Part shown: in pieces, positions 1 to 7,045 of the stretch | How positions within the stretch are numbered: position 1 is the stretch's first letter | Layout: every line of letters starts with the position of its first letter | From: Staphylothermus sp. | GTDB lineage: Archaea > Thermoproteota > Thermoprotei_A > Sulfolobales > Desulfurococcaceae | Assembly: GCA_021159785.1 (NCBI GenBank) | Contig: JAGHDU010000151.1 | Location: forward strand, 1 to 13,050 | DNA length: 13,050 nt | Direction of reading: 5' to 3' | Notes under the pieces: generated by a model | The model's database searches: none | What the model was told of the DNA's origin: nothing | The model's input: the letters and a program-made list of their open reading frames with translations, nothing else | Made by a program: the position numbers and the translations under genes

Positions 1-203
1 ACACCTCTCAGATCTCTACCAACCTTTACAATAATCTCTCTATTACCATGCTTTAACTTATAAACCCCTTCCTCTGATATCCTTGAAGCAATACCCAGCA
101 TTTCCGAGACTTCCTCGCTTGTTATAGGTCCTGCTCTATATACTACTTCTCCATTACTGCTAAATACAAGTATCTTCGTAGTATAGGGTTCTGCCTCTGC
201 CAT
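1..203 (-). CDS. Unknown small protein, N-terminal part (runs off left edge)
   Basis: An open frame starts at the ATG at 203-201 and continues for 67 codons without a stop to the left edge, so only the N-terminus is visible. The start is supported by a GGGTGAT ribosome-binding site a few bases upstream and a TTTAAAT box about 40 bp upstream. The visible protein begins MAEAEPYTTKILVFSSNGEV and alternates beta-like and helical stretches; there is no signal peptide or membrane segment. I do not recognise the family. It sits where arlJ would be expected after arlI, but it is clearly not ArlJ, a polytopic membrane protein. It has its own promoter, so it need not belong to the motility operon. The ORF is very likely real; its function is unknown. 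Confidence 0.7.
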   Translation of the reverse strand, partial: MAEAEPYTTKILVFSSNGEVVYRAGPITSEEVSEMLGIASRISEEGVYKLKHGNREIIVKVGRDLRG

Positions 204-236
204 GATATCACCCAACCTATAATGGCCTAGGCATTG

Positions 237-248
237 CTATTTAAACCC
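237..248 (-). promoter_or_regulatory. TATA-like box for the gene at 203
   Basis: On the minus strand this reads GGGTTTAAATAG, an archaeal TATA-box-like element about 40 bp upstream of the ATG at 203. This would put the transcript start near 215-218 with a short leader that still includes the GGGTGAT ribosome-binding site. Assigned by pattern and spacing only. Confidence 0.5.
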
Positions 249-316
249 TTGGACTGCTGTAGCCTTGGTATCATGTATACGGCATTTATTTTAATAACAC
301 CCCATTCGTTCTAGTG

Positions 317-331
317 ATTTAGAAGAAAACA
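317..331 (-). terminator. Possible T-rich terminator after arlI
   Basis: About 70 bp past the arlI stop the coding strand reads CTTGTTTTCTTCT, a T-rich stretch of the kind at which archaeal RNA polymerase terminates without a hairpin. It is only moderately T-rich. The 197-bp gap (204-400) holds no gene that I can see, only this stretch and the promoter of the next gene. Confidence 0.3.
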
Positions 332-400
332 AGCGGTAAGACTGACTCTCGATCTTTAGTTGGGGAGAAGGTATAGACTGAAATTAGAGATTATTCAAAG

Positions 401-2179
401 CTATCTGAGCTCTCCCTTTCTAAGCAGTTTTAGTGAGTACCGGAGCCCTTCAAGTATTGCTAGTTGAGTTTCCTCCTTACTCTTGCCTTTCGAGGTCTCT
501 TCTGTAATGTTGTAAATTCTCGCGATTATTTTGAATACATCATAGTAGTCCACTATGTTTCTATTCACCATTTCTCTAAGTATCTGGGCTCTAAGTTCTA
601 GCTCTTCGTAGATCAATTTCAGCTCTCTCCTCGGAATTCCTCTCATAGTCGCTATCTTTTCCTCTAGTAGGTAGCTTGCACCTTTTCCCCTGAAGTAGAA
701 TCTATCGGTAGCTGGATCCCACGTGAACACTGGTATGTAGATTATAGAGTCTGCTTCCGCATCGTAGCCCAGTATCTCATTTACACTAAGCATTCTTCTA
801 AGCATTATTCCCTCTCTGTATACAGCGCTCTGTATAATGATAAAGTTCAGATTATCAAGCTGTGTTTTAGGAACGTTTATAGGTGGTGAAGTCACACGCT
901 GTATCAACCTCTCTACGCTTCCAGCGTGGAATGTCGAGAGCACTGGATGCCCAGTCTGCATGGCTTGGAAAGCTACATTGCCTTCTGCTCCACGTATCTC
1001 TCCAACAACGATATAATTAGGCCTTTGCCTAAGAGCTGCCTTAAGTAAATCAAACATCGTTATACTGCTCTCAACGCTCCCGGTATCCCTAGTTAACTCT
1101 CGTACCCAGTTTTTATGCGGAACCTGTACCTCAGCAGTATCTTGGATCGTTATTATTTTGGCAGTTGGTCTAATGAAAGTTATGATAGCATTAAGCGTTG
1201 TAGTTTTACCAGAAGCCGTCTCTCCAGAGATCCACCCGCTCATACCCTCTAGCAACAATATCCAGAGATACGCTGCTATTCGTTCGTCAAGAGTCCCCCA
1301 TTTTATAAGCTGTATTATCGATATGGGTTTTTTCGAGAACTTTCTAATTGTGAAGTTGCTTCCGTGAAGGCTTACGTCTTTACCAAATACTATGTTTATA
1401 CGGCTACCATCGGGTAGTGTAGAGTCTACGATTGGTCTGGCATGGCTTACAGGTTTACCTATACGTTCACTAAGCTCTATGACGAATCTGTCTAATTCCT
1501 CTTCGGTTTCAAACTTAATACTGGTTTCGAGGGAGCCAAATATCTTATGTACTATAAACACGTAACCTACGCCATCACAGCTTATATCTTCGATATAGGG
1601 ATCCTTGATGAATGGCTCAAGAATGCCTAAGCCCACTTTATCTCGTATCAAGTAGTACTTGAGTCTCTCGTAGTCCATCTTGTATACTGGGATCTTCTTA
1701 AAGTTGTTTCTTTTCTTTCTTGTGAGGGAGTTATAGTCAACAGGCGAACCAACGATCGAGACAATTGCGTCTAGAAACCTGATAAGCATTTGTTCTTTCT
1801 CTTCTGGAGATTTAATTATATCTTTCTCGGTTATGAGCTCGGCCATTTTCTCCTCTATTAAGTCGAAAAGCACTGCTGAAGGCCTAGGTGGTTCGATCAC
1901 TATGTACTTCTTATAACCCGATTCTGTTCCTTCTGGAGGCATATAGATATGAACGTAGATACCATTCCCTACGGGATAGATCACGTTTACTCTAGATGCT
2001 TTCTTTAACTCACTTGGTAGGCCCCTTGTGTAATAGTCAGGCACTCCAACTTGAGGAACTATTCTATTCACATATTCGGCCAGGTAAGGTACTTTTCGTA
2101 TCTCTGCTACCAGTTCCCGGTAACCTACAGGAGGTCTTCTCTGAAAACCTGCACGGACAGACCGTAGGGTAGTAGACAA
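401..2179 (-). CDS. arlI: Archaellum motor/assembly ATPase ArlI (FlaI)
   Basis: Secretion superfamily (type II/IV) ATPase that powers both assembly and rotation of the archaellum, working as a hexamer at the membrane with ArlH and ArlJ. The 592-aa product has the family motifs in order: the LPDGSR segment at 255-260, Walker A GETASGKT at 319-326, an Asp box (IITIQDTAEV) at 342-351, Walker B VVGEIRG at 391-397 and a His box ending LSTFHAG at 414-420. It resembles ArlI rather than a pilus ATPase chiefly because it directly follows arlH. It starts at a TTG 19 bp after the arlH stop, preceded by GGAGGTGG with a 9-nt spacer. The protein is somewhat longer than I recall for Sulfolobus ArlI. The usual next gene, arlJ, is not adjacent. 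Confidence 0.93.
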   Translation of the reverse strand: MSTTLRSVRAGFQRRPPVGYRELVAEIRKVPYLAEYVNRIVPQVGVPDYYTRGLPSELKKASRVNVIYPVGNGIYVHIYMPPEGTESGYKKYIVIEPPRPSAVLFDLIEEKMAELITEKDIIKSPEEKEQMLIRFLDAIVSIVGSPVDYNSLTRKKRNNFKKIPVYKMDYERLKYYLIRDKVGLGILEPFIKDPYIEDISCDGVGYVFIVHKIFGSLETSIKFETEEELDRFVIELSERIGKPVSHARPIVDSTLPDGSRINIVFGKDVSLHGSNFTIRKFSKKPISIIQLIKWGTLDERIAAYLWILLLEGMSGWISGETASGKTTTLNAIITFIRPTAKIITIQDTAEVQVPHKNWVRELTRDTGSVESSITMFDLLKAALRQRPNYIVVGEIRGAEGNVAFQAMQTGHPVLSTFHAGSVERLIQRVTSPPINVPKTQLDNLNFIIIQSAVYREGIMLRRMLSVNEILGYDAEADSIIYIPVFTWDPATDRFYFRGKGASYLLEEKIATMRGIPRRELKLIYEELELRAQILREMVNRNIVDYYDVFKIIARIYNITEETSKGKSKEETQLAILEGLRYSLKLLRKGELR

Positions 2180-2198
2180 GTCCTCTTACCACCTCCTA

Positions 2199-2972
2199 CT
2201 AGGCTCTGGCCAGAGCTAGAGGCACTACCTTGATGCCAAACGCGGGATCTACGTCGAAAGCTATAGTAGAATCAACCAACCCACCTGCTCCTTTCAACTT
2301 GATTACTTTCATAACTTTGATTAACTTTCCACCAAATGTAGCAAAGTCTAGCTTTATATAACTATCACTTATAGCTCTAATTCTTATCATTATTTCGTTT
2401 GGAAGAATATTGGGATGAATCGTTAGGATTATCAGTTTTCCCTCCCTAACTATAGTCCTAGCTCTTGTCAAGAAGTCTAGTACAACGCTTGTATCAGCAT
2501 AAACAGCTAATACGCTGAAGGAGTCTATGACTATCATGTCATAACTCTCCTTTGTATAAGCCATATAATTACCCAGTACATGAAGCAACTCTTTTGCAAC
2601 TCTTTTAGCCCATCTAACACCTTCCATGTGTATGGGTAGGATCATTATCTGGCCTTTCAAGAACTCATCGGTAAAGTCTAGGCTGAGTTTTTTTGTCTGA
2701 ATAACCATTTCCTTGATCCCTGTCTCAGTCGTAATATACACCACACGCTTCCCCGACTTAGCTGCACCATATGTTATCTGTTGTGCTAAGAGACTCTTAC
2801 CCGTACCATGATCTCCCTCGATCGTTAGTAGATTAGGGACAGGTATCCCACCACCAAGCCTCATGTCAAGCTCTTCATTACCAGTAGACAAGAGATAACC
2901 CTCCAGACTACTCTCTTCTTCCTCGAATTTACCCATCTCCATGCTCTCAAAATCCAACTCATCTTTACTCAC
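2199..2972 (-). CDS. arlH: Archaellum regulatory ATPase ArlH (FlaH)
   Basis: KaiC/RecA-like ATP-binding protein that forms a ring with ArlI at the base of the archaellum. Counting from the chosen start (257 aa), Walker A GDHGTGKS lies at 53-60 and the Walker B MIVIDS at 146-151, with Asp150. An acidic N-terminal stretch of about 25 residues precedes the RecA fold. The frame opens at a GTG at 2981, but the GGGGTGAG at 2984-2977 overlaps that codon. With a 4-nt spacer it points to the GTG three codons later, at 2972, as the true start. It follows the ArlF/G-type gene and precedes arlI, which is the conserved order in archaellum operons. ArlH normally binds but hydrolyses ATP poorly; nothing in the sequence contradicts that. 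Confidence 0.93.
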   Translation of the reverse strand: MSKDELDFESMEMGKFEEEESSLEGYLLSTGNEELDMRLGGGIPVPNLLTIEGDHGTGKSLLAQQITYGAAKSGKRVVYITTETGIKEMVIQTKKLSLDFTDEFLKGQIMILPIHMEGVRWAKRVAKELLHVLGNYMAYTKESYDMIVIDSFSVLAVYADTSVVLDFLTRARTIVREGKLIILTIHPNILPNEIMIRIRAISDSYIKLDFATFGGKLIKVMKVIKLKGAGGLVDSTIAFDVDPAFGIKVVPLALARA

Positions 2973-2976
2973 TTTT

Positions 2977-2984
2977 CTCACCCC
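2977..2984 (-). promoter_or_regulatory. Ribosome-binding site deciding the arlH start
   Basis: GGGGTGAG on the minus strand lies 4 nt before the GTG at 2972. Because this motif swallows the upstream GTG at 2981, that earlier codon is unlikely to be the initiator. The same GGGGTGAG motif, similarly close to a GTG, precedes cheW1. Confidence 0.6.
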
Positions 2985-2987
2985 GAC

Positions 2988-3500
2988 TTAAGGGGTGAAA
3001 CCATAGCTGGATTTCACACCACTAGGCGTAGCAAAAACAAGTATTACTGGATGGGTTTGTTCGAGAATGTATGAAGGAGACACAACTATTTCACATATAG
3101 TACCTGGGGGTATTTCAACATATGAGGTATTAGATATATTTATAGTGTAGTTTCCAATGTACAGTTTGACGGGATACCATTTACCATATTCGAGAAGTTC
3201 TAGACGACGTACACCACTTGTATCTATGTAGTCTAGGACTATATCCGACTTATCTCCTATTATTATCGAGTCCATTCCCTCATTGGTTAGGTTAAATACT
3301 ATGATGTTCTTCTCTGATAAATACTTGGCCGAGACTATTTTCAAGACTATGCTTACACGTACAGCTGTATCATCAGATACATATTCAGTTACTTTTGTCA
3401 TATAGTTAAACCAGGCGAAAGAATTATACGTAACAACCATTACTACAAACATAGTCGCAAGGATCATAATAACACTACCAGCAACTGTACCAAAACCCAC
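2988..3500 (-). CDS. Archaellum stator-type protein, ArlF/ArlG family
   Basis: A 170-aa protein with one N-terminal membrane segment (about residues 8-32, GSVIMILATMFVVMVV core) followed by a predicted beta-rich extracytoplasmic domain containing NxT/S sequons (NLT, NYT, NIS, NTS). This is the architecture of ArlF and ArlG, which form a stator complex in the pseudoperiplasm and bind the S-layer. The MGFG start and position just before arlH favour ArlF, but ArlG cannot be excluded. Only one of the usual pair is present here. The GTG start overlaps the last base of the upstream TAG stop (TAGTG), and GGAGGTGG sits 6 nt before it, so translation is coupled to the ArlC/D/E gene. Confidence 0.7.
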   Translation of the reverse strand: MGFGTVAGSVIMILATMFVVMVVTYNSFAWFNYMTKVTEYVSDDTAVRVSIVLKIVSAKYLSEKNIIVFNLTNEGMDSIIIGDKSDIVLDYIDTSGVRRLELLEYGKWYPVKLYIGNYTINISNTSYVEIPPGTICEIVVSPSYILEQTHPVILVFATPSGVKSSYGFTP

Positions 3501-4753
3501 TAACTACCACCTCCTCCGCCAATTATATCGAGTAGCTCCTTAGCCGCCTCGCTTGGAGAAGATGTCTCAGTCTCTTCTTCAACTTCTTTAGTTTCTTCCT
3601 CCATAAGAGTATGTTCTTTCCCATTCTTTTCTTCTTTACTTCCGCCACTAGGTTTAGAACCGTTTACACCAGATAGTAGCTCGCGTAAAAGCTCTACTTG
3701 TTCTTTTGGATCTATATTGATCGTTCTAAGTTCATTCACTATTTCTACTATTTTCTTTAAAGCATTACCCATGTCCTCCTCTATGAGACCAATATCAATG
3801 TAATAATCGATTAACTTACTGAACTTCTCTTGACCAATCCTATTCAGTACATTATTAGCCCAATCTACGAGTTTTTCATATACGTCAATACTCATCTTCT
3901 TCGAAATTCCTCGTATAATCTCTTGCTTTTGAGAAGCTCCAGTATTTTCTCTTTTTTCTTCTCCATCCAAACTAGTTTTTTGCATTGTATCTATACTGTT
4001 GTTATTTTGTGCCATATTCAATACTTGGTTCTGCCGATAATTATTACCCTGTACTGGTACGGGGCTTGGAATAACAATGGGTATTATCTGTGGCATTGTA
4101 GGCTGTGATTGATGTTCTGTTTTCTTGGGTTCATTACTACTTTGTTCTTTTCTCTCCTCTTCACCCCCGAAGAAAATGTCGGCATACTTCCTTAAAATAT
4201 TAAATGGGTTGCTTAACTCAGCCATAGCTGAGCGGAGGTCTATGAGTGTGGCTTTGATACTATCAATGCTTAGCTTAACATATTTCTTTATCTTATCAAT
4301 TTCTGCTTCAAGCGAGTTAATTCTCTCAAGAACCTCATTAGGTACATCAACCCGTACATTTTGATGGGAATTCTCTTCGTTCTCACCCTCTTCCCCTTGT
4401 TCTTGGATACTAAACTCGGATTCGTGGAAGTTGGGTGGGGATTGAGGAACTTGTCCATTTAACATGGGATTTTCTATGGATTGATTAATAGATTGAAGAG
4501 GTTCGGGACCTTCCTGTGGCATCCTTACGACTTTAGCTGGGTATCGTCTAACGATCTCTCTTAGACTCGGATTATTTATTTGTATACTCTCTGCTTCATT
4601 AACCTGTGCACTGGTTATTCCTTCACCAGGTTCCACAATATCTACTCCGACTGAAAACTTGTGTTCTAAATCACTCATCCTAACAACTCTACTTATAACT
4701 GGCTTTACTAAGACTCTACATATTGGGCAGTTGCATGGCCAAATGTCCCTCAA
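3500..4753 (-). CDS. Archaellum switch-complex protein, ArlC/ArlD/E fusion
   Basis: A 417-aa cytoplasmic protein combining two archaellum accessory modules. Residues about 137-190 form a helical/coiled-coil segment like ArlC (FlaC). Residues about 288-345 match the ArlD/E (Arch_fla_DE) domain, with the typical pattern of a helix ending in W and a KLIDYYIDIGLI segment. Between them (about 200-280) is a disordered stretch rich in Q, N, S and P, and the tail (366-417) is acidic and ends in GGGGGS. ArlC/D/E proteins form the cytoplasmic ring that receives CheY signals in Euryarchaeota; Crenarchaeota are generally described as using ArlX instead. The frame opens at a TTG (4753) with GAGGT about 10 nt upstream, giving a short N-terminus with Cys7, Cys9 and Cys12. 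An ATG at 4678 is an alternative start but lacks a ribosome-binding site. Specific subunit naming is uncertain. Confidence 0.8.
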   Translation of the reverse strand: MRDIWPCNCPICRVLVKPVISRVVRMSDLEHKFSVGVDIVEPGEGITSAQVNEAESIQINNPSLREIVRRYPAKVVRMPQEGPEPLQSINQSIENPMLNGQVPQSPPNFHESEFSIQEQGEEGENEENSHQNVRVDVPNEVLERINSLEAEIDKIKKYVKLSIDSIKATLIDLRSAMAELSNPFNILRKYADIFFGGEEERKEQSSNEPKKTEHQSQPTMPQIIPIVIPSPVPVQGNNYRQNQVLNMAQNNNSIDTMQKTSLDGEEKRENTGASQKQEIIRGISKKMSIDVYEKLVDWANNVLNRIGQEKFSKLIDYYIDIGLIEEDMGNALKKIVEIVNELRTINIDPKEQVELLRELLSGVNGSKPSGGSKEEKNGKEHTLMEEETKEVEEETETSSPSEAAKELLDIIGGGGGS

Positions 4754-4782
4754 CTCCGCTATTACCTCATTCAGCGTTAATT

Positions 4783-4802
4783 ACAATACCGTATAATACC
4801 GT
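4783..4802. repeat. Tandem 10-bp direct repeat in the arl promoter region
   Basis: On the plus strand ACAATACCGT is followed directly by ATAATACCGT, two copies differing at one position with a period of 10 bp, close to one helical turn. It lies about 30-50 bp upstream of the ArlC/D/E start and next to a TATA-like box, a suitable place for a transcription factor binding side by side. No function is shown. Confidence 0.4.
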
Positions 4803-4813
4803 CCACTTAGGCT

Positions 4814-4825
4814 TCCATATAATGT
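4814..4825 (-). promoter_or_regulatory. TATA-like box for the archaellum operon
   Basis: The minus strand reads TACATTATATGG about 60-70 bp before the TTG at 4753. A transcript starting 25-27 bp downstream would begin near 4793 and include the GAGGT ribosome-binding site. A second, weaker AT element (TATTATAC, near 4792-4799) overlaps the direct repeat and could be an alternative. Confidence 0.4.
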
Positions 4826-4909
4826 ATTAGATATATCGACAAATAAGTTTCAGCTTCGTTTTGCGACTACTGGTAGAAATGAAAACACAGATGCGCTTGT
4901 AAGTAGAGG

Positions 4910-4936
4910 AATTAAAGAGAAAATGTTTTAAACTCT
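4910..4936 (-). terminator. Possible T-rich terminator after cheR
   Basis: Beginning about 12 bp past the cheR stop the coding strand is T-rich (short runs TTTAAAAC, ATTTTCTCTTTAATT). This is compatible with archaeal factor-independent termination before the archaellum operon, but the T runs are short. The 194-bp gap contains no gene I can see. Confidence 0.35.
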
Positions 4937-4947
4937 ATATACTCAGT

Positions 4948-5775
4948 TCACCCTATCTTCTGAAATATTCTAGCATGCTGGTCATAAACCCTAAACATGC
5001 TTCTTACATTTTCTGGCAGGTATTCACTAATACCTAGAACCAGAAACCCGTTTGTATTAAGTGACTTGTAAAGATTCATTACAACGTTTTTCTGAAGTTC
5101 TTTGTTAAAGTATATTAGTACGTTTCTACAGAAAACCATATCCATAAGCATTAATGGTGGATCCTTTATTAAATCGTGCCGCCTGAATTTCACCAATTCC
5201 TTCACAGAATCCTTGATCCTATACTTACCTATGTTTATTTTATCAAAGTATTTATATAGTAGATATTTTGGAACATTCTTTAGTGAAGATTCACCATATA
5301 TTCCCTCCTGTGCTCTCCTTATAGCATCAGCATCTATATCAGTAGCGTATATAGTAACCTTTTTGAATCCACTAATACCACTGATGACTTCTTTGGCAAG
5401 TATAGCTATAGTATATGGTTCTTCTCCTCTGGAACATCCTGCACTCCATATTCTTACAATAGTCTTCCTATTAATGAGGTCTTTCAATATGCTACTAATC
5501 TTCTCCCATACCCATGGATCCCGGAAAAACTCCGAGACATTTATTGAGAGCTCATTAAGTAGCTTATCTACCTCTTGGGGATCGTGTTTTAGGCGTTGTA
5601 AGTACTCCTTATAATCAGTTATACCTAAGGCTAGCATTCTAGCACGTACCCTACGCATCAAGAAATCATTCTTATATCCACTAATGTCCATGCTACCAAA
5701 TCTCTTTATTACGCGTTTGACTTCTTCTGCTAATTGATCCGTTTTTCCACGGATATTCACTTTGAACATTTTCAT
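4948..5775 (-). CDS. cheR: Chemoreceptor glutamate methyltransferase CheR
   Basis: Transfers methyl groups from S-adenosylmethionine to glutamates of chemoreceptors, opposing CheB. The 275-aa length is normal for the family. An N-terminal helical domain (about 10-75) leads into NVSEFFRDP (79-87), then the SAM-binding WSAGCSRGEEPYT at 110-122, the acidic ATDID at 144-148 that contacts the cofactor ribose, and the FCRNVLIYF motif at 215-223. All match active CheR enzymes. I see no C-terminal extension for pentapeptide tethering. The ATG overlaps the CheD stop (TAATG), with GGAGG just upstream, so the two are translationally coupled in a cheC-cheD-cheR unit. No receptor gene is present to show its substrate. 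Confidence 0.95.
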   Translation of the reverse strand: MKMFKVNIRGKTDQLAEEVKRVIKRFGSMDISGYKNDFLMRRVRARMLALGITDYKEYLQRLKHDPQEVDKLLNELSINVSEFFRDPWVWEKISSILKDLINRKTIVRIWSAGCSRGEEPYTIAILAKEVISGISGFKKVTIYATDIDADAIRRAQEGIYGESSLKNVPKYLLYKYFDKINIGKYRIKDSVKELVKFRRHDLIKDPPLMLMDMVFCRNVLIYFNKELQKNVVMNLYKSLNTNGFLVLGISEYLPENVRSMFRVYDQHARIFQKIG

Positions 5776-6284
5776 TAGCCTCCGAAGAGCTTGAACTTAG
5801 GTATTATAACGAATAACCTACCATTAGCAACATCGAAGTATACCGACCTACTATGAGAACCGCCTGTATCTTCTGCTACGAGCTTTATACCATGGGTTTT
5901 AAGCACAGACTTAGCTGTTTCTATGTTTCTCTTACCTATCAACATGGACATAGTTGACTTGAGAATGCTGGCTCCACCAACTACAGAAGCTACAAGCATA
6001 CTTTTTCGTATACCCCTACTCTCTAGTTCCTCCACCGCTTTTGGGATAGCTGAACTAACATACTTATAGGGGTTATCGCTAGAGCTTTTTGGTTCTGGTA
6101 GGAGAGCGTGTATTAGTGCAGCTATTTTTGCATGGGGTTCGTATAGGATTATAGCGACACAGCTGCCCAAGGAGTACGTAGCTAGTATGTGTGGATTTGA
6201 AGCTATTTTACAATCCCCTATGCCAACATTGATCTTGGGCCTTGTCATGTCTGGGTACTTGTTCGTCTTGATAATCTCAATCAT
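5775..6284 (-). CDS. cheD: Chemoreceptor glutamine deamidase CheD
   Basis: Deamidates specific receptor glutamines to glutamate and, in two-protein systems, binds CheC and stimulates its phosphatase activity. In this 169-aa protein the catalytic triad is visible with the spacing of the Thermotoga enzyme: Thr36, Cys42 in LGSCVAI, and His59 in LIHALLP. Further family signatures are VGGAS (102-106), IGKRNIETAK (116-125) and EDTGGSHSRSVYFDV (138-152). The ATG overlaps the cheC stop as ATGA, with GGTGT 6 nt before it. Position directly between cheC and cheR fits its known partnership with both. A second in-frame ATG at residue 13 exists, but the coupling favours the first. Confidence 0.95.
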   Translation of the reverse strand: MIEIIKTNKYPDMTRPKINVGIGDCKIASNPHILATYSLGSCVAIILYEPHAKIAALIHALLPEPKSSSDNPYKYVSSAIPKAVEELESRGIRKSMLVASVVGGASILKSTMSMLIGKRNIETAKSVLKTHGIKLVAEDTGGSHSRSVYFDVANGRLFVIIPKFKLFGG

Positions 6285-6844
6285 ATAGATACACCGAACA
6301 TAATTATCCTTAGCTTAAGCTGTTCAGATGTAGACGAAATACTCATTTCGAGAAGCTCTATTACATCATGCTTAGACGCAATAGGTAGCACAATACTATC
6401 TATCACTGCTGTATCAAGATCTACCACAACTTCTGGAATATCATAATCTATCCTATATCTGTATCCTTTTGAAAAAATAGATGATATATTACCTATTACT
6501 ATGTTTCCAAACTCTCTTAGTATATCTTGAGCGTCTTCATCGCTTGGTTCCAGCTCGATCTTCTGGGCCAATAATTTTACAAGATCTCTTGCTACAGGTA
6601 TATCTAGCAACAATAGCACTTGTCCATCTATATCGCCGCCATATATACTCGATGCTATAGCTACTATTGGTTCATCTCTGCTGTATTTCTCAATTATTTT
6701 GGCAATATCCATAGTTCTTGTTCCAAAAACCTGCACTACTATGTCCGTCTCGGTCAGTGTTTTAAGAGCTTCAGTTATTTTCTCACCCAATAACTTGAGT
6801 AGTGTCGCGTGTTTGTACTCCTCGTTCAATGTGATACTATCCAA
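6281..6844 (-). CDS. cheC: CheY-P phosphatase CheC, apparently single-site
   Basis: CheC/CheX/FliY-family phosphatase that removes phosphate from CheY. Numbered from the TTG at 6844 (187 aa), the second active site is intact: Glu111 and Asn114 in the helix LREFGNIVIGN. The first site, normally LKEIGNIGAGN, is LLKLLGEKITE here, so Leu18 and Glu21 replace the catalytic Glu and Asn. The core GGDIDGQVLLL strand pattern (69-79) is typical. The frame opens at a GTG (6856), but the only ribosome-binding site, GGTGA at 6857-6853, overlaps that codon. It lies 8 nt before the TTG at 6844, which I prefer. It is first in a cheC-cheD-cheR unit and its stop overlaps the cheD ATG. Confidence 0.88.
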   Translation of the reverse strand: MDSITLNEEYKHATLLKLLGEKITEALKTLTETDIVVQVFGTRTMDIAKIIEKYSRDEPIVAIASSIYGGDIDGQVLLLLDIPVARDLVKLLAQKIELEPSDEDAQDILREFGNIVIGNISSIFSKGYRYRIDYDIPEVVVDLDTAVIDSIVLPIASKHDVIELLEMSISSTSEQLKLRIIMFGVSI

Positions 6845-6888
6845 ATTATGTTTCACCTAGATATGTAATTATCAACTACATTACAATC

Positions 6889-6901
6889 TTATATTATAAC
6901 T
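6889..6901 (-). promoter_or_regulatory. TATA-like box for cheC-cheD-cheR
   Basis: The minus strand reads AGTTATAATATAA here, a good archaeal TATA box about 40-50 bp upstream of cheC. A start site near 6869 would leave a short leader that contains the GGTGA ribosome-binding site. Its presence after a T6 tract suggests that cheC-cheD-cheR is transcribed separately from the cheA unit. Confidence 0.55.
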
Positions 6902-7025
6902 ACTTTGATAGCATGTATGTCTGTGTCGACCACAAGCAGAAATACCTCTAAGCGTAATCCTCATCTAAGTCAAAAGGTCTTCTCTTACACATAGTAGAAC
7001 GAGAGGTTATACGTAGAAGGGTGAG

Positions 7026-7034
7026 ATAAAAAAG
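7026..7034 (-). terminator. T6 terminator after cheW1
   Basis: Twelve bases past the cheW1 stop the coding strand reads GGCTTTTTTATC, a run of six T. Oligo-T tracts are the usual intrinsic termination signal of archaeal RNA polymerase. It marks the probable end of the large unit that begins near 12.9 kb. The 189-bp gap from here to cheC contains no other gene that I can see. Confidence 0.6.
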
Positions 7035-7045
7035 CCTTAGAGAAA

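Noticed and set aside
1..203. The left-edge gene as arlJ
   Set aside because: ArlJ is a polytopic membrane protein; the 67 visible residues are soluble in character, and the gene has its own promoter.
219..236. Near-palindrome around GGCCTAGGC before the left-edge gene
   Set aside because: The symmetry is imperfect and short, and it falls where a transcript leader would start; not enough to call an operator.
5102..5614. Plus-strand open frame (170 codons) opposite cheR
   Set aside because: It mirrors the conserved cheR coding frame, is low in charged residues in the way antisense frames often are, and has no supporting start signal.
6857..7045. Small plus-strand peptide starting at 6913
   Set aside because: Only 12 codons, no ribosome-binding site, and within a promoter region; no evidence that it is translated.
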